Assembly: GCA_002304345.1 (NCBI GenBank)
Contig: NEUU01000003.1
Location: forward strand, 1-64,000
Origin: Verrucomicrobia bacterium Tous-C9LFEB
GTDB taxonomy: Bacteria; Verrucomicrobiota; Verrucomicrobiia; Methylacidiphilales; UBA1321
DNA length: 64,000 nt
Reading direction: 5' to 3'
Part shown: one piece after another, positions 44,270 through 53,848 of the stretch
Layout: every line of letters begins with the position of its first letter
Position numbering within the stretch: position 1 is the stretch's first letter
Made by a program: the position numbers and the translations under genes
The notes under the pieces: model-generated
What the model saw: the letters and a program-made list of their open reading frames with translations, nothing else
Database searches by the model: none
What the model was told of the DNA's origin: nothing

Positions 44270-45958
44270 ATGAAAGCTTGGATCGTGCTTTCACTGGTCA
44301 AAGAGCTGCGTCATCAACGTTGGTGGGTGGCGGCGCTGTGGCTGTTGTGCGTGGCGCAGGGGGTGATTGAGGCGGTGGTGTTGCGGCGGGCGTCGAACGG
44401 GGTGGAGATGGGCGCGGTGTGGATGGTGGTGGCGGGTTGGTTGTTTCTGCCGAAGCTGGCGCTGGTGTTTGTGTTGATCGGGCGAATGGTGCAGGGGGAG
44501 AAGTTGGCGCGGGGGAAGTCGTCGTTGCGGGTGCTGGCGGTGAAATTGGCAGCGGTGGGCATGGGGGTGCTGCTGCCGTTGCTGGTGGAGAATTGGTTGG
44601 TGCTGGGGACGATGGGGATGGAGTGGTCGCGCGTGACGGTGACGAGTTTGGAAACGGCCTTGGTGTGGGGTTGTCCGATTCTGGGGCTGATGTTGCTGGC
44701 TTCCCTGACGACGCGGTTCGCGTGGTATGTGGGGGCGTGTGTGGTGAGCGTGGTGGGCTTGCTGTTGTCGGTCCCGGCGTATGCGACGCTGCGTTTTTTG
44801 GTTCATCAATGGCTGGGGTGGGAATGGGTGGCGCGGGGCGGTTACGGGTTCACGGAGGTGACGTCGGCGGCGCTGGTGCTGGGGGCGGTGATGACGCTGA
44901 GCGCGGTCATTTTGCTGGCGCTGCATTATGCGACAGGGCATCCGCGTTTGACGATTTACGCGATGGCGATCTTGTGGCTCGGTTGTTTGCTGGCGACCGA
45001 TTTTTGCCGATGGGATTTGTTGGAGGAGTGGTCGTATCGCGGCGCGGTTTCCGGCGAGAAATTCGCAGAGTCAGCGGTGGCGATCCAGTTGGACCGGGAG
45101 TCGGCGCGTACCCAGTATGTGGATGGAACGCAGCAATCGGCGGCGATCTCGCTGAGTCTGCGAGGTCTGGTGAAGACGGAGGACGGGGCGCATCTTTATG
45201 TGCCGTCCTATATTCGTTCGAGGTGGTTGGTGGAGGGAAAACCGGTGGTGAGGAGTAAGGTATTGCGCAGTCATTATGCGGGGGAATGGCGCTCGCCCGA
45301 GATGATGAAGGCGATGCTGCCGGGGGTGCGGCTGTTGAATGCGCTGCCGCCGAAGGCACCGGAGTATCGGTTGTCGTGCATGCGGTTTTCGGAGCGGGAG
45401 TTTTTCCAGTGGAAGGAGCAGCCGGGAACGCTGGCGATGACGATGGATATGGCGGTGTGGCGTTACCGCAAGCTGGGGGAGTTGCCGTTGCGCGCGGGAG
45501 CGGAGTTAAGCGAGGGATCGACGCGGGTGGTGCTGTGCGGGATCAAACGCAGTGATCGTCCGGGAGTGGCTCCGGTGACGATTTATGTGGCGGAAACGCA
45601 TCCGAGCAAGTGGATGGCGGTGAGCGATCCGTATTATTCGATCATGGATCAGGCGCTGCATTACGTTTTGTATAATCCGCGGCGCAACGAGGTTTATCTG
45701 GGGAATATCGGCTGGAGTAGTAGCAATGTTTTGGAGTACCCGGATTTCCGGCGGCGGAGCGTGGTGGTGCAGCCGCGCAAGTTGGGATTTCCCCTGCGGG
45801 ACACGGATCGCGGTATTCGTCCGGAACCGATTTCGGAGGAGTGGTTGAGCGAGGCGGTGCTGGTGTGCGTGCGGGCGGAGCGGGTGGGGAATGTGTCGAA
45901 GGAAGTTGAGGTGCTGGAGTTGGTGCTGGGGCAGGCGAAGGCGGGGACGGAGAAGTAG
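44270..45958 (+). CDS. Large membrane protein with C-terminal soluble domain
   Basis: I start at ATG 44270, which follows a weak gagg site; an upstream ATG at 44240 adds ten residues. The product is 562 residues. About six to seven hydrophobic helices lie in the first 260 residues (e.g. WWVAALWLLCVAQGVIEAVV). The other 300 residues are soluble, beta-rich, probably outside. It looks like the permease-like membrane part of an ABC-2 type export protein fused to an unknown domain, but no ATPase partner is adjacent. Function unknown. Confidence 0.55.
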   Translation: MKAWIVLSLVKELRHQRWWVAALWLLCVAQGVIEAVVLRRASNGVEMGAVWMVVAGWLFLPKLALVFVLIGRMVQGEKLARGKSSLRVLAVKLAAVGMGVLLPLLVENWLVLGTMGMEWSRVTVTSLETALVWGCPILGLMLLASLTTRFAWYVGACVVSVVGLLLSVPAYATLRFLVHQWLGWEWVARGGYGFTEVTSAALVLGAVMTLSAVILLALHYATGHPRLTIYAMAILWLGCLLATDFCRWDLLEEWSYRGAVSGEKFAESAVAIQLDRESARTQYVDGTQQSAAISLSLRGLVKTEDGAHLYVPSYIRSRWLVEGKPVVRSKVLRSHYAGEWRSPEMMKAMLPGVRLLNALPPKAPEYRLSCMRFSEREFFQWKEQPGTLAMTMDMAVWRYRKLGELPLRAGAELSEGSTRVVLCGIKRSDRPGVAPVTIYVAETHPSKWMAVSDPYYSIMDQALHYVLYNPRRNEVYLGNIGWSSSNVLEYPDFRRRSVVVQPRKLGFPLRDTDRGIRPEPISEEWLSEAVLVCVRAERVGNVSKEVEVLELVLGQAKAGTEK

Positions 45959-46125
45959 GGGCGCAAGAAGTCTGGAGCAACGTGGAGTCCACGATGGCGA
46001 GAATCGCCGTTGCCGAAAGTCCCCGCCGTTGAGCTGGCACCCGCCGAAGCCAGCGGCTTCGGCTACACCTGAGATCACAATCGGGTGTGGAGCTTTTGCG
46101 GACAGGGTGGCACTGGATCAGTTCG

Positions 46126-48321
46126 TCACGTGAGTTTTTTCTTGGAGGACGATTTCGCGGTGACTTTGGTGGGGGGGAGCTTTTCCGCAAGTTCAGCGGG
46201 CGGGGCGAGGAGCGGCTTGATATTGATCTTCTGCGTGTCGGCGGGGCTGAGGCTTTGGCGGCGGGCGAGTTCGCGGAAGGTGAGCTGGGCCTGGCTGCTC
46301 TTCTGTCCTTCGGTCGGGGTGAGGCGGAGGTAGGTGCCGTCGGACTGCAGTTCGCGGGTCTTCACGCAGTCGTGGAGATAGACGGGGATGATTTCATCCT
46401 CGATGCGTTTTTTCAGGCGGGGATCTTCGATGGGGAAGACGACTTCCACGCGACGGTAGAGATTGCGGGGCATCCAGTCGGCGCTGCCGAGGTAGACCTT
46501 GGGGTCGCCGTTGTTGCCGAAGTAATAGATGCGGCTGTGTTCGAGGAAGCGGCCCACGATGGAGATCACGCGGATGTTTTCGCTGACGTCCTTGATGCCG
46601 GGACGCAGGCAGCAGATGCCGCGGATGATGAGGTCGATTTTGACCCCGGCGCAGGAGGCTTCGTAGAGCGCGTGGATCATGTCTTCGTCGACGAGGGCGT
46701 TGACCTTCACGACGATGCGGCCCGGTTTGCCCGAAATGGCGAGATCGCGTTCGTGATCGATGAGGGCGCGGAAGCGTTCGGGGAGTTCGAAGGGAGCGAC
46801 GAGGAGTTTCTTCACGCCCTGGAAGTCGGAGAGGCCGGTGAGAGTGTTGAAGAGATTGGCGACTTCCTGGGTGAGCTCGGGTTGCGTGGTGAGCAGGCCG
46901 AGGTCGGTGTAGATGCGGGCGGTGCTGGGGTGATAGTTGCCGGTGCCGAGGTGGACGTAGTGACGGATGCGGTCTTCGTCGCGGCGGACAACCATGAGCA
47001 TCTTGCAGTGAGTCTTCAAGCCGACGACGCCGTAGACGACGTGGACGCCGGCTTCTTCGAGCTGGCGGGCCCAGTTGATGTTGTTGGCTTCGTCGAAGCG
47101 GGCGCGGAGTTCGACCATGGCGGTGACTTGCTTGCCGTTTTGCGCGGCCTGAATGAGCGCGCGCACGACGGGGGAGTCGCCGCTGGTGCGATAGAGGGTC
47201 ATCTTGATCGCGAGCACGTGGCTGTCGTTGGCGGCGCGATGCACGAAATCGATGATGCTGTTGAAGCTCTCGTAGGGGTGATGGAGCAGGACGTCCTGAC
47301 GACGCATGACCTCGAAGATGTCGGCATCGACGGGGAGCGCCTTGGGGGCGATGGGGACGTAGGGCTTGTCGCGCAGCTGCGGGAAGGAATCAATCGAGCA
47401 GAGCGGGAGGAAGTGCAGGAAGTTCATCGGGCCGTCGTTGACGTAGAGGTCGTCGGGGCCGAGGTTGAGAATATCGAGGAGGAAGTTCTGCACTTCGGCG
47501 GGGCACTCGGGCTGGACCTCGAGGCGGACGGCGTTGCCGCGATTGCGTTTGCGGAGTTCTTCCTCGATGGTGCGGAGGAGATTTTCGGCTTCTTCCTCGT
47601 CGAAGTAGAGGTCGCTGTTGCGGGTGATGCGGAAGGTGTAGGCGGCCTGGACTTCGAGTCCGGGGTAGAGTTCGCCGACCTGATGCTTGATCAGATTTTT
47701 GAGGAGGAAGTAGTGGTGGCGCGGTTTGCCGTCGCGGTCGGGAAGCCGGACGAGGCGGGGCAGCACGCGGGGGATTTGCACAATGCCGTAGGAGACTTCG
47801 TGCAGGTTGTCGGGGCGGCGCAGGAGGAGGATGAGGTTGTGGCTCTTGTTGCGCAGTTGCGGAAAGGGATGGCTGGAATCGACCGCGAGGGGGGTGAGCA
47901 CGGGGAAGACTTCCTCGCGGAAGTAGTGGGTGGCCCAGGCCATATCCTCGGCGGAGAGGTCTTTCATCTCGATGCTGCGGATGTCGAACTTCTCGAGGTC
48001 GGGGCGAATCTCATCGTGCCAGAGTTTGTACTGGGTGTGGGTGAGGGAGAGGACTTTTTCGCGAATGGCGTGGAAGATCTGGGTGGCGCTGAGGCCGTCG
48101 GCGGCGACATCGCTGATTTCATTCTCGATCTGCTGCTTGATACCGGCGACGCGAATTTCGAAGAACTCGTCGAGGTTCGAGGTGAAGATGCAGAGAAAGC
48201 GGAGTCGTTCGAGGAGCGGTTGCTGAATGTCCTGCGCTTCCTCCAGCACGCGCTGGTTGAACTCCAGCCAACTGAGCTCGCGGTTGATGTAGAAGGAGGG
48301 ATTATTAAAGTCTGGGGTCAT
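46126..48321 (-). CDS. ppk: Polyphosphate kinase 1
   Basis: The frame is open to 48438, but ATG 48319-48321 (MTPDFNNPSFYINRELSWLE) is the family start. The 731-residue protein has the N domain (YINRELSWLEFNQRVLEEAQ), the H domain and two catalytic C domains. The phospho-His is in LKTHCKMLMVV; a second conserved His lies in HLGTGNYHPSTARI. The enzyme makes polyphosphate from ATP reversibly. The C-terminal tail is basic and disordered. It is a single gene with a large gap upstream to the hybrid kinase. Confidence 0.92.
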   Translation of the reverse strand: MTPDFNNPSFYINRELSWLEFNQRVLEEAQDIQQPLLERLRFLCIFTSNLDEFFEIRVAGIKQQIENEISDVAADGLSATQIFHAIREKVLSLTHTQYKLWHDEIRPDLEKFDIRSIEMKDLSAEDMAWATHYFREEVFPVLTPLAVDSSHPFPQLRNKSHNLILLLRRPDNLHEVSYGIVQIPRVLPRLVRLPDRDGKPRHHYFLLKNLIKHQVGELYPGLEVQAAYTFRITRNSDLYFDEEEAENLLRTIEEELRKRNRGNAVRLEVQPECPAEVQNFLLDILNLGPDDLYVNDGPMNFLHFLPLCSIDSFPQLRDKPYVPIAPKALPVDADIFEVMRRQDVLLHHPYESFNSIIDFVHRAANDSHVLAIKMTLYRTSGDSPVVRALIQAAQNGKQVTAMVELRARFDEANNINWARQLEEAGVHVVYGVVGLKTHCKMLMVVRRDEDRIRHYVHLGTGNYHPSTARIYTDLGLLTTQPELTQEVANLFNTLTGLSDFQGVKKLLVAPFELPERFRALIDHERDLAISGKPGRIVVKVNALVDEDMIHALYEASCAGVKIDLIIRGICCLRPGIKDVSENIRVISIVGRFLEHSRIYYFGNNGDPKVYLGSADWMPRNLYRRVEVVFPIEDPRLKKRIEDEIIPVYLHDCVKTRELQSDGTYLRLTPTEGQKSSQAQLTFRELARRQSLSPADTQKINIKPLLAPPAELAEKLPPTKVTAKSSSKKKLT

Positions 48322-48532
48322 AGCGGGACACTTCACATTAGGCTTGGAGGTGGATGGTGGCAACGGGCTAATTGTCAAGATTCTGTGACAAAGGGAAAGC
48401 GGATAATTTTCGGTCTCAAGAGCGGTGAAGCTTGCCATAAGTTTTTGCGCAGGTTACACTTTGTGACACGAGAGTGTGCGTCGTACCGCACGTCAAGCAG
48501 ACTGGGGGAGATTTCTAAACGGATTCAGACCG

Positions 48533-51064
48533 ATGAAGCTTCAGGCTGAACAAAAGCTATTCATGGCATCCGTGGCGGCGATTGCGTTGCTGGGCGTGCT
48601 GGTGATTGTCGGGGTGTACCAGATCCGGCTGAGCCGCAATTACGAACAATGGGTGCGCCACAGTTATGAGGTCGATCGCGGGGTGACGGAGGTTTTGTCC
48701 CTGGCCAAGGACGCGGAGACGGGGGCTCGTGGCTACTTGCTCACCGGGGATGATCGTTTTCTGGGACCCTACGAAGTCGCGCGAGACCACTTGCCCGACG
48801 CTTTACACCGCGTGCACGATCTGATTCTGGATAATGCGGAGCAGAGCGCGACCTTTATTGAGATGCAGAAGGCGATTTATCGCCGGATGGAATTGCTGGC
48901 GCAAATTGTTCAGGACCGGCGTCGCACGGGCGTCCTGAACCGGGATCTCAGCCCGCTCGATCTGGGACGGCTGGAGATGGATAAAATTCGGTTGCTGGGA
49001 AAGCAGATGACGGATCGAGAGGAACTCCTGTTGGAGCATCGCCAGGAATCGGCGGATGCCGCGGCGCGGAAATCGCAGATGTTCGGGAGCTTGATTCTGG
49101 CGGCCATTTTGATCGTGGTGGTGGCACTTTATTTGCATCTGAATGCATCGGCGTCGCGCCGTCGCGCCGAGGAGGCCCTGAGGCTGAGCGAGTCCCGGTT
49201 CCGGTTGATCGCGGACAAGGTGCCGTCCATCCTGTGGCAGGTGGGAGTCGACGGACGCTTTCTTTTTATCAATCGCACGTGGTTCGAGTATTCGGGCTGC
49301 ACCGTGAAGGAATTTGCGCAGGATTCGGGGCGGCGTTACATCCATTCGGACGATATGGTCTCTACGTATGCAACGCTGAATGAGGCGATCAAGGAGGGGC
49401 GGCCATGGAAGGGAGAATTCCGGATTCGCTCGCGTTCGGGAGCGTATGGATGGTTCCTGGGACAGGCGATCCCCCTCTTCGGGGAGGATGGCAAGGTGGA
49501 GTCTTTCGTGGGGCAGAGCGTGGAGATCACGGAACAGCACCGGAGCCAGGAGGCGCTGTTGGCGGAAAAGCAAAAGCTGTCGGTCACCCTGCACTCAATT
49601 GGTGACGGGGTGGTGACGACGGACACCGAAGGACGCGTGTACCTGCTGAATCGGGAGGGGGAATATCTGACCGGGTGGACGCAGGCGGAAGCAGAGGGCA
49701 AGCCGTTGAGCGAGGTTTTCCGGATTGTGCATGAATTCACCCGGTTGCCGATCGAGGACCCGGTGAAGAAGGTGTTGCGCACGGGCCGCACGGTGGAGCT
49801 GGCGAATCATACGGTGTTGATTTCACGCGATGGCAAGGAGCGGATCATCGCGGACAGCGCGGCACCGATCCGCGATTCAGGCGGGGCGATTATTGGCACG
49901 GTATTGGTCTTCCGCGATTCGACGCAGAAGGAAAAACTGGCGGAGGAAATGTTGCGTTCGAGCAAGCTGGAATCGCTCGGCGTGCTGGCAGGCGGCATCG
50001 CGCACGACTTCAATAATTTGCTGGCCACGGTGCTGGGAAATATCTCGCTGCTGGAGCGGTTTCCCGATGACCGCGAGGGTGGGTTGGGCTGCATCAAGGA
50101 GTCGCGTCAGGCGTGTTTGCGAGCGAAGGATTTGACGCAGCAATTGCTGACGTTTGCGAAGGGTGGTGTGCCGATCAAGAAACTGGCGAACCTGCAGGAG
50201 GTGGTCACGGAGTCGACGCGGTTCGCGCTGCACGGTTCTTCGGCGCAGGTGATTCTCGATGTCTCGCCGGATCTTTACGCCGTGATGATGGATGCGAGCC
50301 AGATCAGCCAGGTGCTGCATAACATCGTGCTCAATGCCGCGCAGGCGATGCCGGACGGTGGCGTGGTGAAGGTGCAGGCGGTGAATGTGCCGGATCATGC
50401 CTCGGGCCGGATGGTGCGTATTTCCATCAGCGATACGGGGTCGGGCATCAAGCCGGAGCATCAGATCAAGATCTTCGATCCGTATTTCACCACCAAGCCA
50501 ACGGGGACAGGACTGGGCCTCGCCAGCGCGTATTCGATTATCAAGAAGCACGAAGGCGATATTTCCGTGGAGTCGGCCCCAGGGCAGGGCACGACATTTA
50601 CGATCTTGTTACCCGCCCATGACGAGAAGGTTGGTCCCGCCGCTCCCGATGTCGTGCATGATGGATTGGAGACGGGACAGGGCCGGTTGCTCGTGCTGGA
50701 GGATGACCGGATGCTGGCGCGGATGTTGAAGCTGATGCTGACGAACCTCGGCTATGAGGTGTCGGTGGCGCATACAGGCAATCAGGCAATCGAGATCTAC
50801 CGGGAGGCGATGACGAGTTCGCAGCCGTTCCGGGGTTGTATTCTGGATCTGACTCTCGCGGGGAGTATCAATGGGGCGGAGACGCTGGACCATATCCAGC
50901 AAATCGATCCCGGTGTCAAAGCGCTTGTGTGCAGCGGCTATTCGAATGATCAGATCGTGGCGGATTTCAAGAAGCACGGTTTCTGCGGCATCGTGACGAA
51001 ACCGTACGCGATCGAAGATATCGCCCGGGCCGTGCACGCAATGCTCGCGTCCTCTACTTCCTGA
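48533..51064 (+). CDS. Hybrid sensor kinase: membrane sensor, two PAS, kinase, receiver
   Basis: The frame opens earlier, but ATG 48533 starts the natural N-terminus (MKLQAEQKLFMASVAAIALL). The product has 843 residues. Two membrane helices (about 11-30 and 180-200) enclose a CHASE3-like periplasmic domain (TGARGYLLTGDDRFLGPYEV). PAS domains lie near 220-340 and 355-465. The HisKA box is LAGGIAHDFNNLLATVLGNI; the ATPase has NIVLNAAQAMPDGG, DTGSGIKPEH and GTGLGLASAYSII. A receiver domain with phospho-acceptor Asp (CILDLTL) and a Lys (VTKPY) ends the protein. It should sense a periplasmic signal and pass phosphate internally. Neighbouring output gene is not evident. Confidence 0.9.
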   Translation: MKLQAEQKLFMASVAAIALLGVLVIVGVYQIRLSRNYEQWVRHSYEVDRGVTEVLSLAKDAETGARGYLLTGDDRFLGPYEVARDHLPDALHRVHDLILDNAEQSATFIEMQKAIYRRMELLAQIVQDRRRTGVLNRDLSPLDLGRLEMDKIRLLGKQMTDREELLLEHRQESADAAARKSQMFGSLILAAILIVVVALYLHLNASASRRRAEEALRLSESRFRLIADKVPSILWQVGVDGRFLFINRTWFEYSGCTVKEFAQDSGRRYIHSDDMVSTYATLNEAIKEGRPWKGEFRIRSRSGAYGWFLGQAIPLFGEDGKVESFVGQSVEITEQHRSQEALLAEKQKLSVTLHSIGDGVVTTDTEGRVYLLNREGEYLTGWTQAEAEGKPLSEVFRIVHEFTRLPIEDPVKKVLRTGRTVELANHTVLISRDGKERIIADSAAPIRDSGGAIIGTVLVFRDSTQKEKLAEEMLRSSKLESLGVLAGGIAHDFNNLLATVLGNISLLERFPDDREGGLGCIKESRQACLRAKDLTQQLLTFAKGGVPIKKLANLQEVVTESTRFALHGSSAQVILDVSPDLYAVMMDASQISQVLHNIVLNAAQAMPDGGVVKVQAVNVPDHASGRMVRISISDTGSGIKPEHQIKIFDPYFTTKPTGTGLGLASAYSIIKKHEGDISVESAPGQGTTFTILLPAHDEKVGPAAPDVVHDGLETGQGRLLVLEDDRMLARMLKLMLTNLGYEVSVAHTGNQAIEIYREAMTSSQPFRGCILDLTLAGSINGAETLDHIQQIDPGVKALVCSGYSNDQIVADFKKHGFCGIVTKPYAIEDIARAVHAMLASSTS

Positions 51065-51090
51065 ATTCCGCGTCAGGGATAAGATCCTGC

Positions 51091-51735
51091 CTATTTGACG
51101 CGTGCCAGCAATCCATCGATGATCAACGTCAAACCGTCTTCCACTTGTTGAAGTACGTCCGGGGAAATGCCCGTTTTGGTCGGGCTATTCATAAATTCAG
51201 AAAATCCGAGAAGCAGGCTCCATCCAAAATGCATGATCAGACGTCCGTCGCCGGACTGTAATCCCTTGAGTTTTCGGGTCATGGTCACGTCGGCCAGATG
51301 ACGGCAGGATTCAATCTCTTCTTCAAGCCGTTTCGCTTTTTTATCCGAGCTCTTGGAGAGACTTTTCAATAAGCTGGGAAGATGTCTCAGCTCGCGATCT
51401 TTCTTTAGTACATCGCAATAAGCTCGAGCCATCTTTCGCGATGTGGTGGGCGTTGGGAGGAGTGAGAAACTCCGAGCCATTTCCGACAGAAATTTATTAA
51501 CGGTGTCGATGAGAATCTCTGCGAAAATAGCATCCCTGTTCTTGAAGTAGAGATAGATGGTTCCCCGGGATAGCCCGAGTCTGCGCGCCAGGGAATCGAG
51601 AGTGAAATCATCGGCGGAAGGCAGATGATCCAGCTCCTCTGTCGCGGCATTGAGAATCATGAGCCGACGATCTTTTTTTTGCTCGGCACTATCTGCCCGT
51701 TTGTAAACGGAGGTCCCGCTTTTTTGGGAGTTCAT
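51091..51735 (-). CDS. TetR-family repressor
   Basis: A 214-residue regulator. Residues 25-70 form the HTH: IYLYFKNRDAIFAEI is the family recognition pattern. The C-terminal part (about 80-214) is helical ligand-binding core. It is divergent from a lipoprotein/outer-membrane operon, and two palindromes lie in the shared intergenic region, so it probably represses this operon and itself. Envelope-stress or small lipophilic signals are typical for the family. Confidence 0.9.
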   Translation of the reverse strand: MNSQKSGTSVYKRADSAEQKKDRRLMILNAATEELDHLPSADDFTLDSLARRLGLSRGTIYLYFKNRDAIFAEILIDTVNKFLSEMARSFSLLPTPTTSRKMARAYCDVLKKDRELRHLPSLLKSLSKSSDKKAKRLEEEIESCRHLADVTMTRKLKGLQSGDGRLIMHFGWSLLLGFSEFMNSPTKTGISPDVLQQVEDGLTLIIDGLLARVK

Positions 51736-51777
51736 TGATGGAGAATGCTTTAACGGGTTGTTTGGGTCGATACAAAA

Positions 51778-51862
51778 AACACACTAATGACGCAATGTCA
51801 TTAGTGTGTTGACATTTTTTTGGGTATGCGTAGCGTACGACTAATGACATGACGTCAGTAGT
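51778..51862 (+). promoter_or_regulatory. Double operator and -35 box of the envelope operon
   Basis: Operator 1 (51778-51810) has perfect 14-base arms aacacactaatgac / gtcattagtgtgtt around gcaat. Operator 2 (51840-51862) has arms actaatgac / gtcagtagt, one mismatch, around 5 bases. Both share the half-site taatgac. A TTGACA at 51809-51814 overlaps the end of operator 1, and the -10 must lie just before operator 2. A bound TetR dimer pair would cover the promoter. Confidence 0.8.
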
Positions 51863-51868
51863 GAGGAG

Positions 51869-52582
51869 ATGCTTCAGAAAATTATGAAAAAAAACGATCT
51901 TGCTTCAAAAATCTCCCTGGCATGGCGGCCCTTTCTCGCGGTGGTGCCGCTGCTTCTGGTTCCCATTGGCTGCGCGTCGGTCAGTGTCCAGAAGGGGACG
52001 GAATCGCCGGTTTTGGCGAAGCCTCAAAAAATCTATGTGCGCGACTTTGCGGTGGTGGATGGAAAATGGAATGTCGACCGGGAAGGCGGGGAGTTGGCGG
52101 AGTTCAAGAAGAAGATCCGGGAGAAGCTCACGGAAGATATTGTCGTTCGTGCTTCCAAGCATCTGGTGCCCGCATCCCGGGATGAGAATTCAGCGCCGTT
52201 GCCTCCGCAGAATGCCTGGCTGATCACGGGGCGTTTCACGCGCGTCAATCAGGGGAGTCGTTTTCTGCGGGCGGCGATTGGTTTGGGGGCGGGTGGAACC
52301 AAAATTGAAACAGAGGTGGCGGTCTATGACCTGCGCGCCGGTGAGAACAGTCAACCGTTTCTGACGTTCTCCACCACGGGTGGCAGCGGTGCCGCACAGG
52401 CGGGCGCGATTTTGGGAGGACCGATCGGCGCGCTACCCAACGCGGTGGGTGGTGCCACGGTGGGACTGACGGATGATATCCGGCGCACGGCGCGGGAGAC
52501 CACCGCGGCTTTGTCCGAGTACATGTACGCTCGCGGCTGGGTGAGTGAGGATGAGCGTGTGAAGGCGAAATACAAAAAATAA
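51869..52582 (+). CDS. DUF4410-type lipoprotein
   Basis: A 237-residue predicted lipoprotein. Start at ATG 51869 or, less far out, ATG 51884. The signal has a lipobox LVPIGCASV. DUF4410 pattern follows: YVRDFAVVDGKWNVDREGGE, then ELTEDI-type and ITGRFTRVNQGSRFLRAAIG with the Gly-rich FGAGGTKIETEV region. Family members are found in the envelope and are often under stress control. It is the first gene of the TetR-controlled operon, eight bases before the next. Confidence 0.75.
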   Translation: MLQKIMKKNDLASKISLAWRPFLAVVPLLLVPIGCASVSVQKGTESPVLAKPQKIYVRDFAVVDGKWNVDREGGELAEFKKKIREKLTEDIVVRASKHLVPASRDENSAPLPPQNAWLITGRFTRVNQGSRFLRAAIGLGAGGTKIETEVAVYDLRAGENSQPFLTFSTTGGSGAAQAGAILGGPIGALPNAVGGATVGLTDDIRRTARETTAALSEYMYARGWVSEDERVKAKYKK

Positions 52583-52590
52583 GGAACTCC

Positions 52591-53730
52591 ATGACTCTTC
52601 ATTTTGAATCGGATCGCAACGCGAAACCGTCAGGAAACCGGAACGGTAAAATTCACGCGGGGTCGCCTTGGTACGCCGCCCGTTCGCTTTCTCCTTATCC
52701 GGGGCGCTTCCTGATCCATTCCGTTTTGCCCGGAAAAGTGGCCCGACCGGGCATGGCCTTGAGGCGTTTGTTTCGAATCGCTTTGTTTGTGAGTCTGGTG
52801 TTGATGGCCTCGAGGCTCTATGCCGATGAGCTTGCTCCCTCGAAGGCCACCGCCGGTGCCCTGTCGGATATCGAGATCGAGACGAAAAATGATCCGAAGG
52901 CGATCGGCAAACTGCCGCAATCGGGTGTGCTCGAGGAGGCGTCGCTGCAGTATTCGTACGCCGGGAAAGCGGACCTCGATTCCAACCCGGGTGCGCTTGA
53001 TGAGCAGGTCACGGCATTTCGTTACGGGGCCAGCATCCCTGTGAATCCCGAGGTGACGATTTTGGCCGGAGTGCAATACACGCGACTGGACTTTGGACAA
53101 TCGGAGGGCTCCCCGTTGCCGAATTCGCTGGAGACCGTCGCGATTTCGACGGGGTTGCATTACAAAATTTCGAATCAATGGAGTGTCTTCGGCATTGTGT
53201 CGCCGCAGTTGAATCTCTTGAACAGTTGGGACGAAATAAGTTCCCAGGATATCCGGATGGGTGGGGCCGTGGGCGCGGTCTACGAATTCAATAAAGATCT
53301 TTCCGTGCAATTTGGGCTGGCACTCAACCCGGGGCAGAAGGATTGGTTGATCATTCCGTTGCTCGGACTCAACTGGCGTTTTGCGGAATCGTGGACGCTC
53401 AATCTGGGGCTCCCGAAAACCTCGATCGATTATCAACTCTCTCAGAAGCTGCGCCTGTCGGTGATCGAGATGGCGTTTCATGGCGGCACTTATCGTACGG
53501 GCTCTACGTACGGAAATTCCGTAGGCCGTCCCGAGTTGAATGATCGTGATTTGACCTATACGGAGGTTCGGGTGGGAACCGGGGCCACCTATGCGCTCAC
53601 CAAAAATGTGGATCTGGGTTTGTCGGCGGGTGTCGTCGCCTACCGGGAATTCAAGTTTGAGGACAGCGGCTACAAACAGAAAGTGGAACCGGCTCCGTAC
53701 GTACAGGTCGGCGTCAAAGTGGGGTTTTGA
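52591..53730 (+). CDS. DUF6268-type outer-membrane beta-barrel protein
   Basis: A 379-residue protein from ATG 52591, which has an aagga ribosome site just before it. A good signal peptide (MALRRLFRIALFVSLVLMAS) begins only at residue 55 (ATG 52753), so the true start may be there, or the protein has an unusual 54-residue leader. The body is a beta-barrel (alternating Tyr, Phe, Gly), ending YVQVGVKVGF, a C-terminal Phe as in barrel proteins. The family is outer-membrane-like. Its neighbours are a lipoprotein and a GT9, so lipid A or LPS handling is possible. Confidence 0.7.
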   Translation: MTLHFESDRNAKPSGNRNGKIHAGSPWYAARSLSPYPGRFLIHSVLPGKVARPGMALRRLFRIALFVSLVLMASRLYADELAPSKATAGALSDIEIETKNDPKAIGKLPQSGVLEEASLQYSYAGKADLDSNPGALDEQVTAFRYGASIPVNPEVTILAGVQYTRLDFGQSEGSPLPNSLETVAISTGLHYKISNQWSVFGIVSPQLNLLNSWDEISSQDIRMGGAVGAVYEFNKDLSVQFGLALNPGQKDWLIIPLLGLNWRFAESWTLNLGLPKTSIDYQLSQKLRLSVIEMAFHGGTYRTGSTYGNSVGRPELNDRDLTYTEVRVGTGATYALTKNVDLGLSAGVVAYREFKFEDSGYKQKVEPAPYVQVGVKVGF

Positions 53731-53734
53731 TCCG

Positions 53735-53836
53735 ATGAATCTCCCTTCTCCTTATCGACTGTTGGTGGCGCTTTTATTGATCGCGGTCTACGCGGCGATT
53801 GCATGGGCTCATTTATTTTTACCGGTGAATGGTTGA
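53735..53836 (+). CDS. 33-residue single-helix membrane protein
   Basis: ATG 53735 opens a frame of 33 residues ending at 53836: MNLPSPYRLLVALLLIAVYA then AIAWAHLFLPVNG. It is one membrane helix with short ends. It starts five bases after the stop of the barrel gene and ends twelve bases before the GT9 start, so it fits tightly in the operon. Too short to rank with other genes. Confidence 0.5.
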   Translation: MNLPSPYRLLVALLLIAVYAAIAWAHLFLPVNG

Positions 53837-53848
53837 GAAAGTCATTCC

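Noticed and set aside
46087-48549. 820-codon rightward frame across ppk
   Set aside because: It is antisense to polyphosphate kinase and has the Gly/Ala/Asp-rich look of a GC-rich shadow frame.
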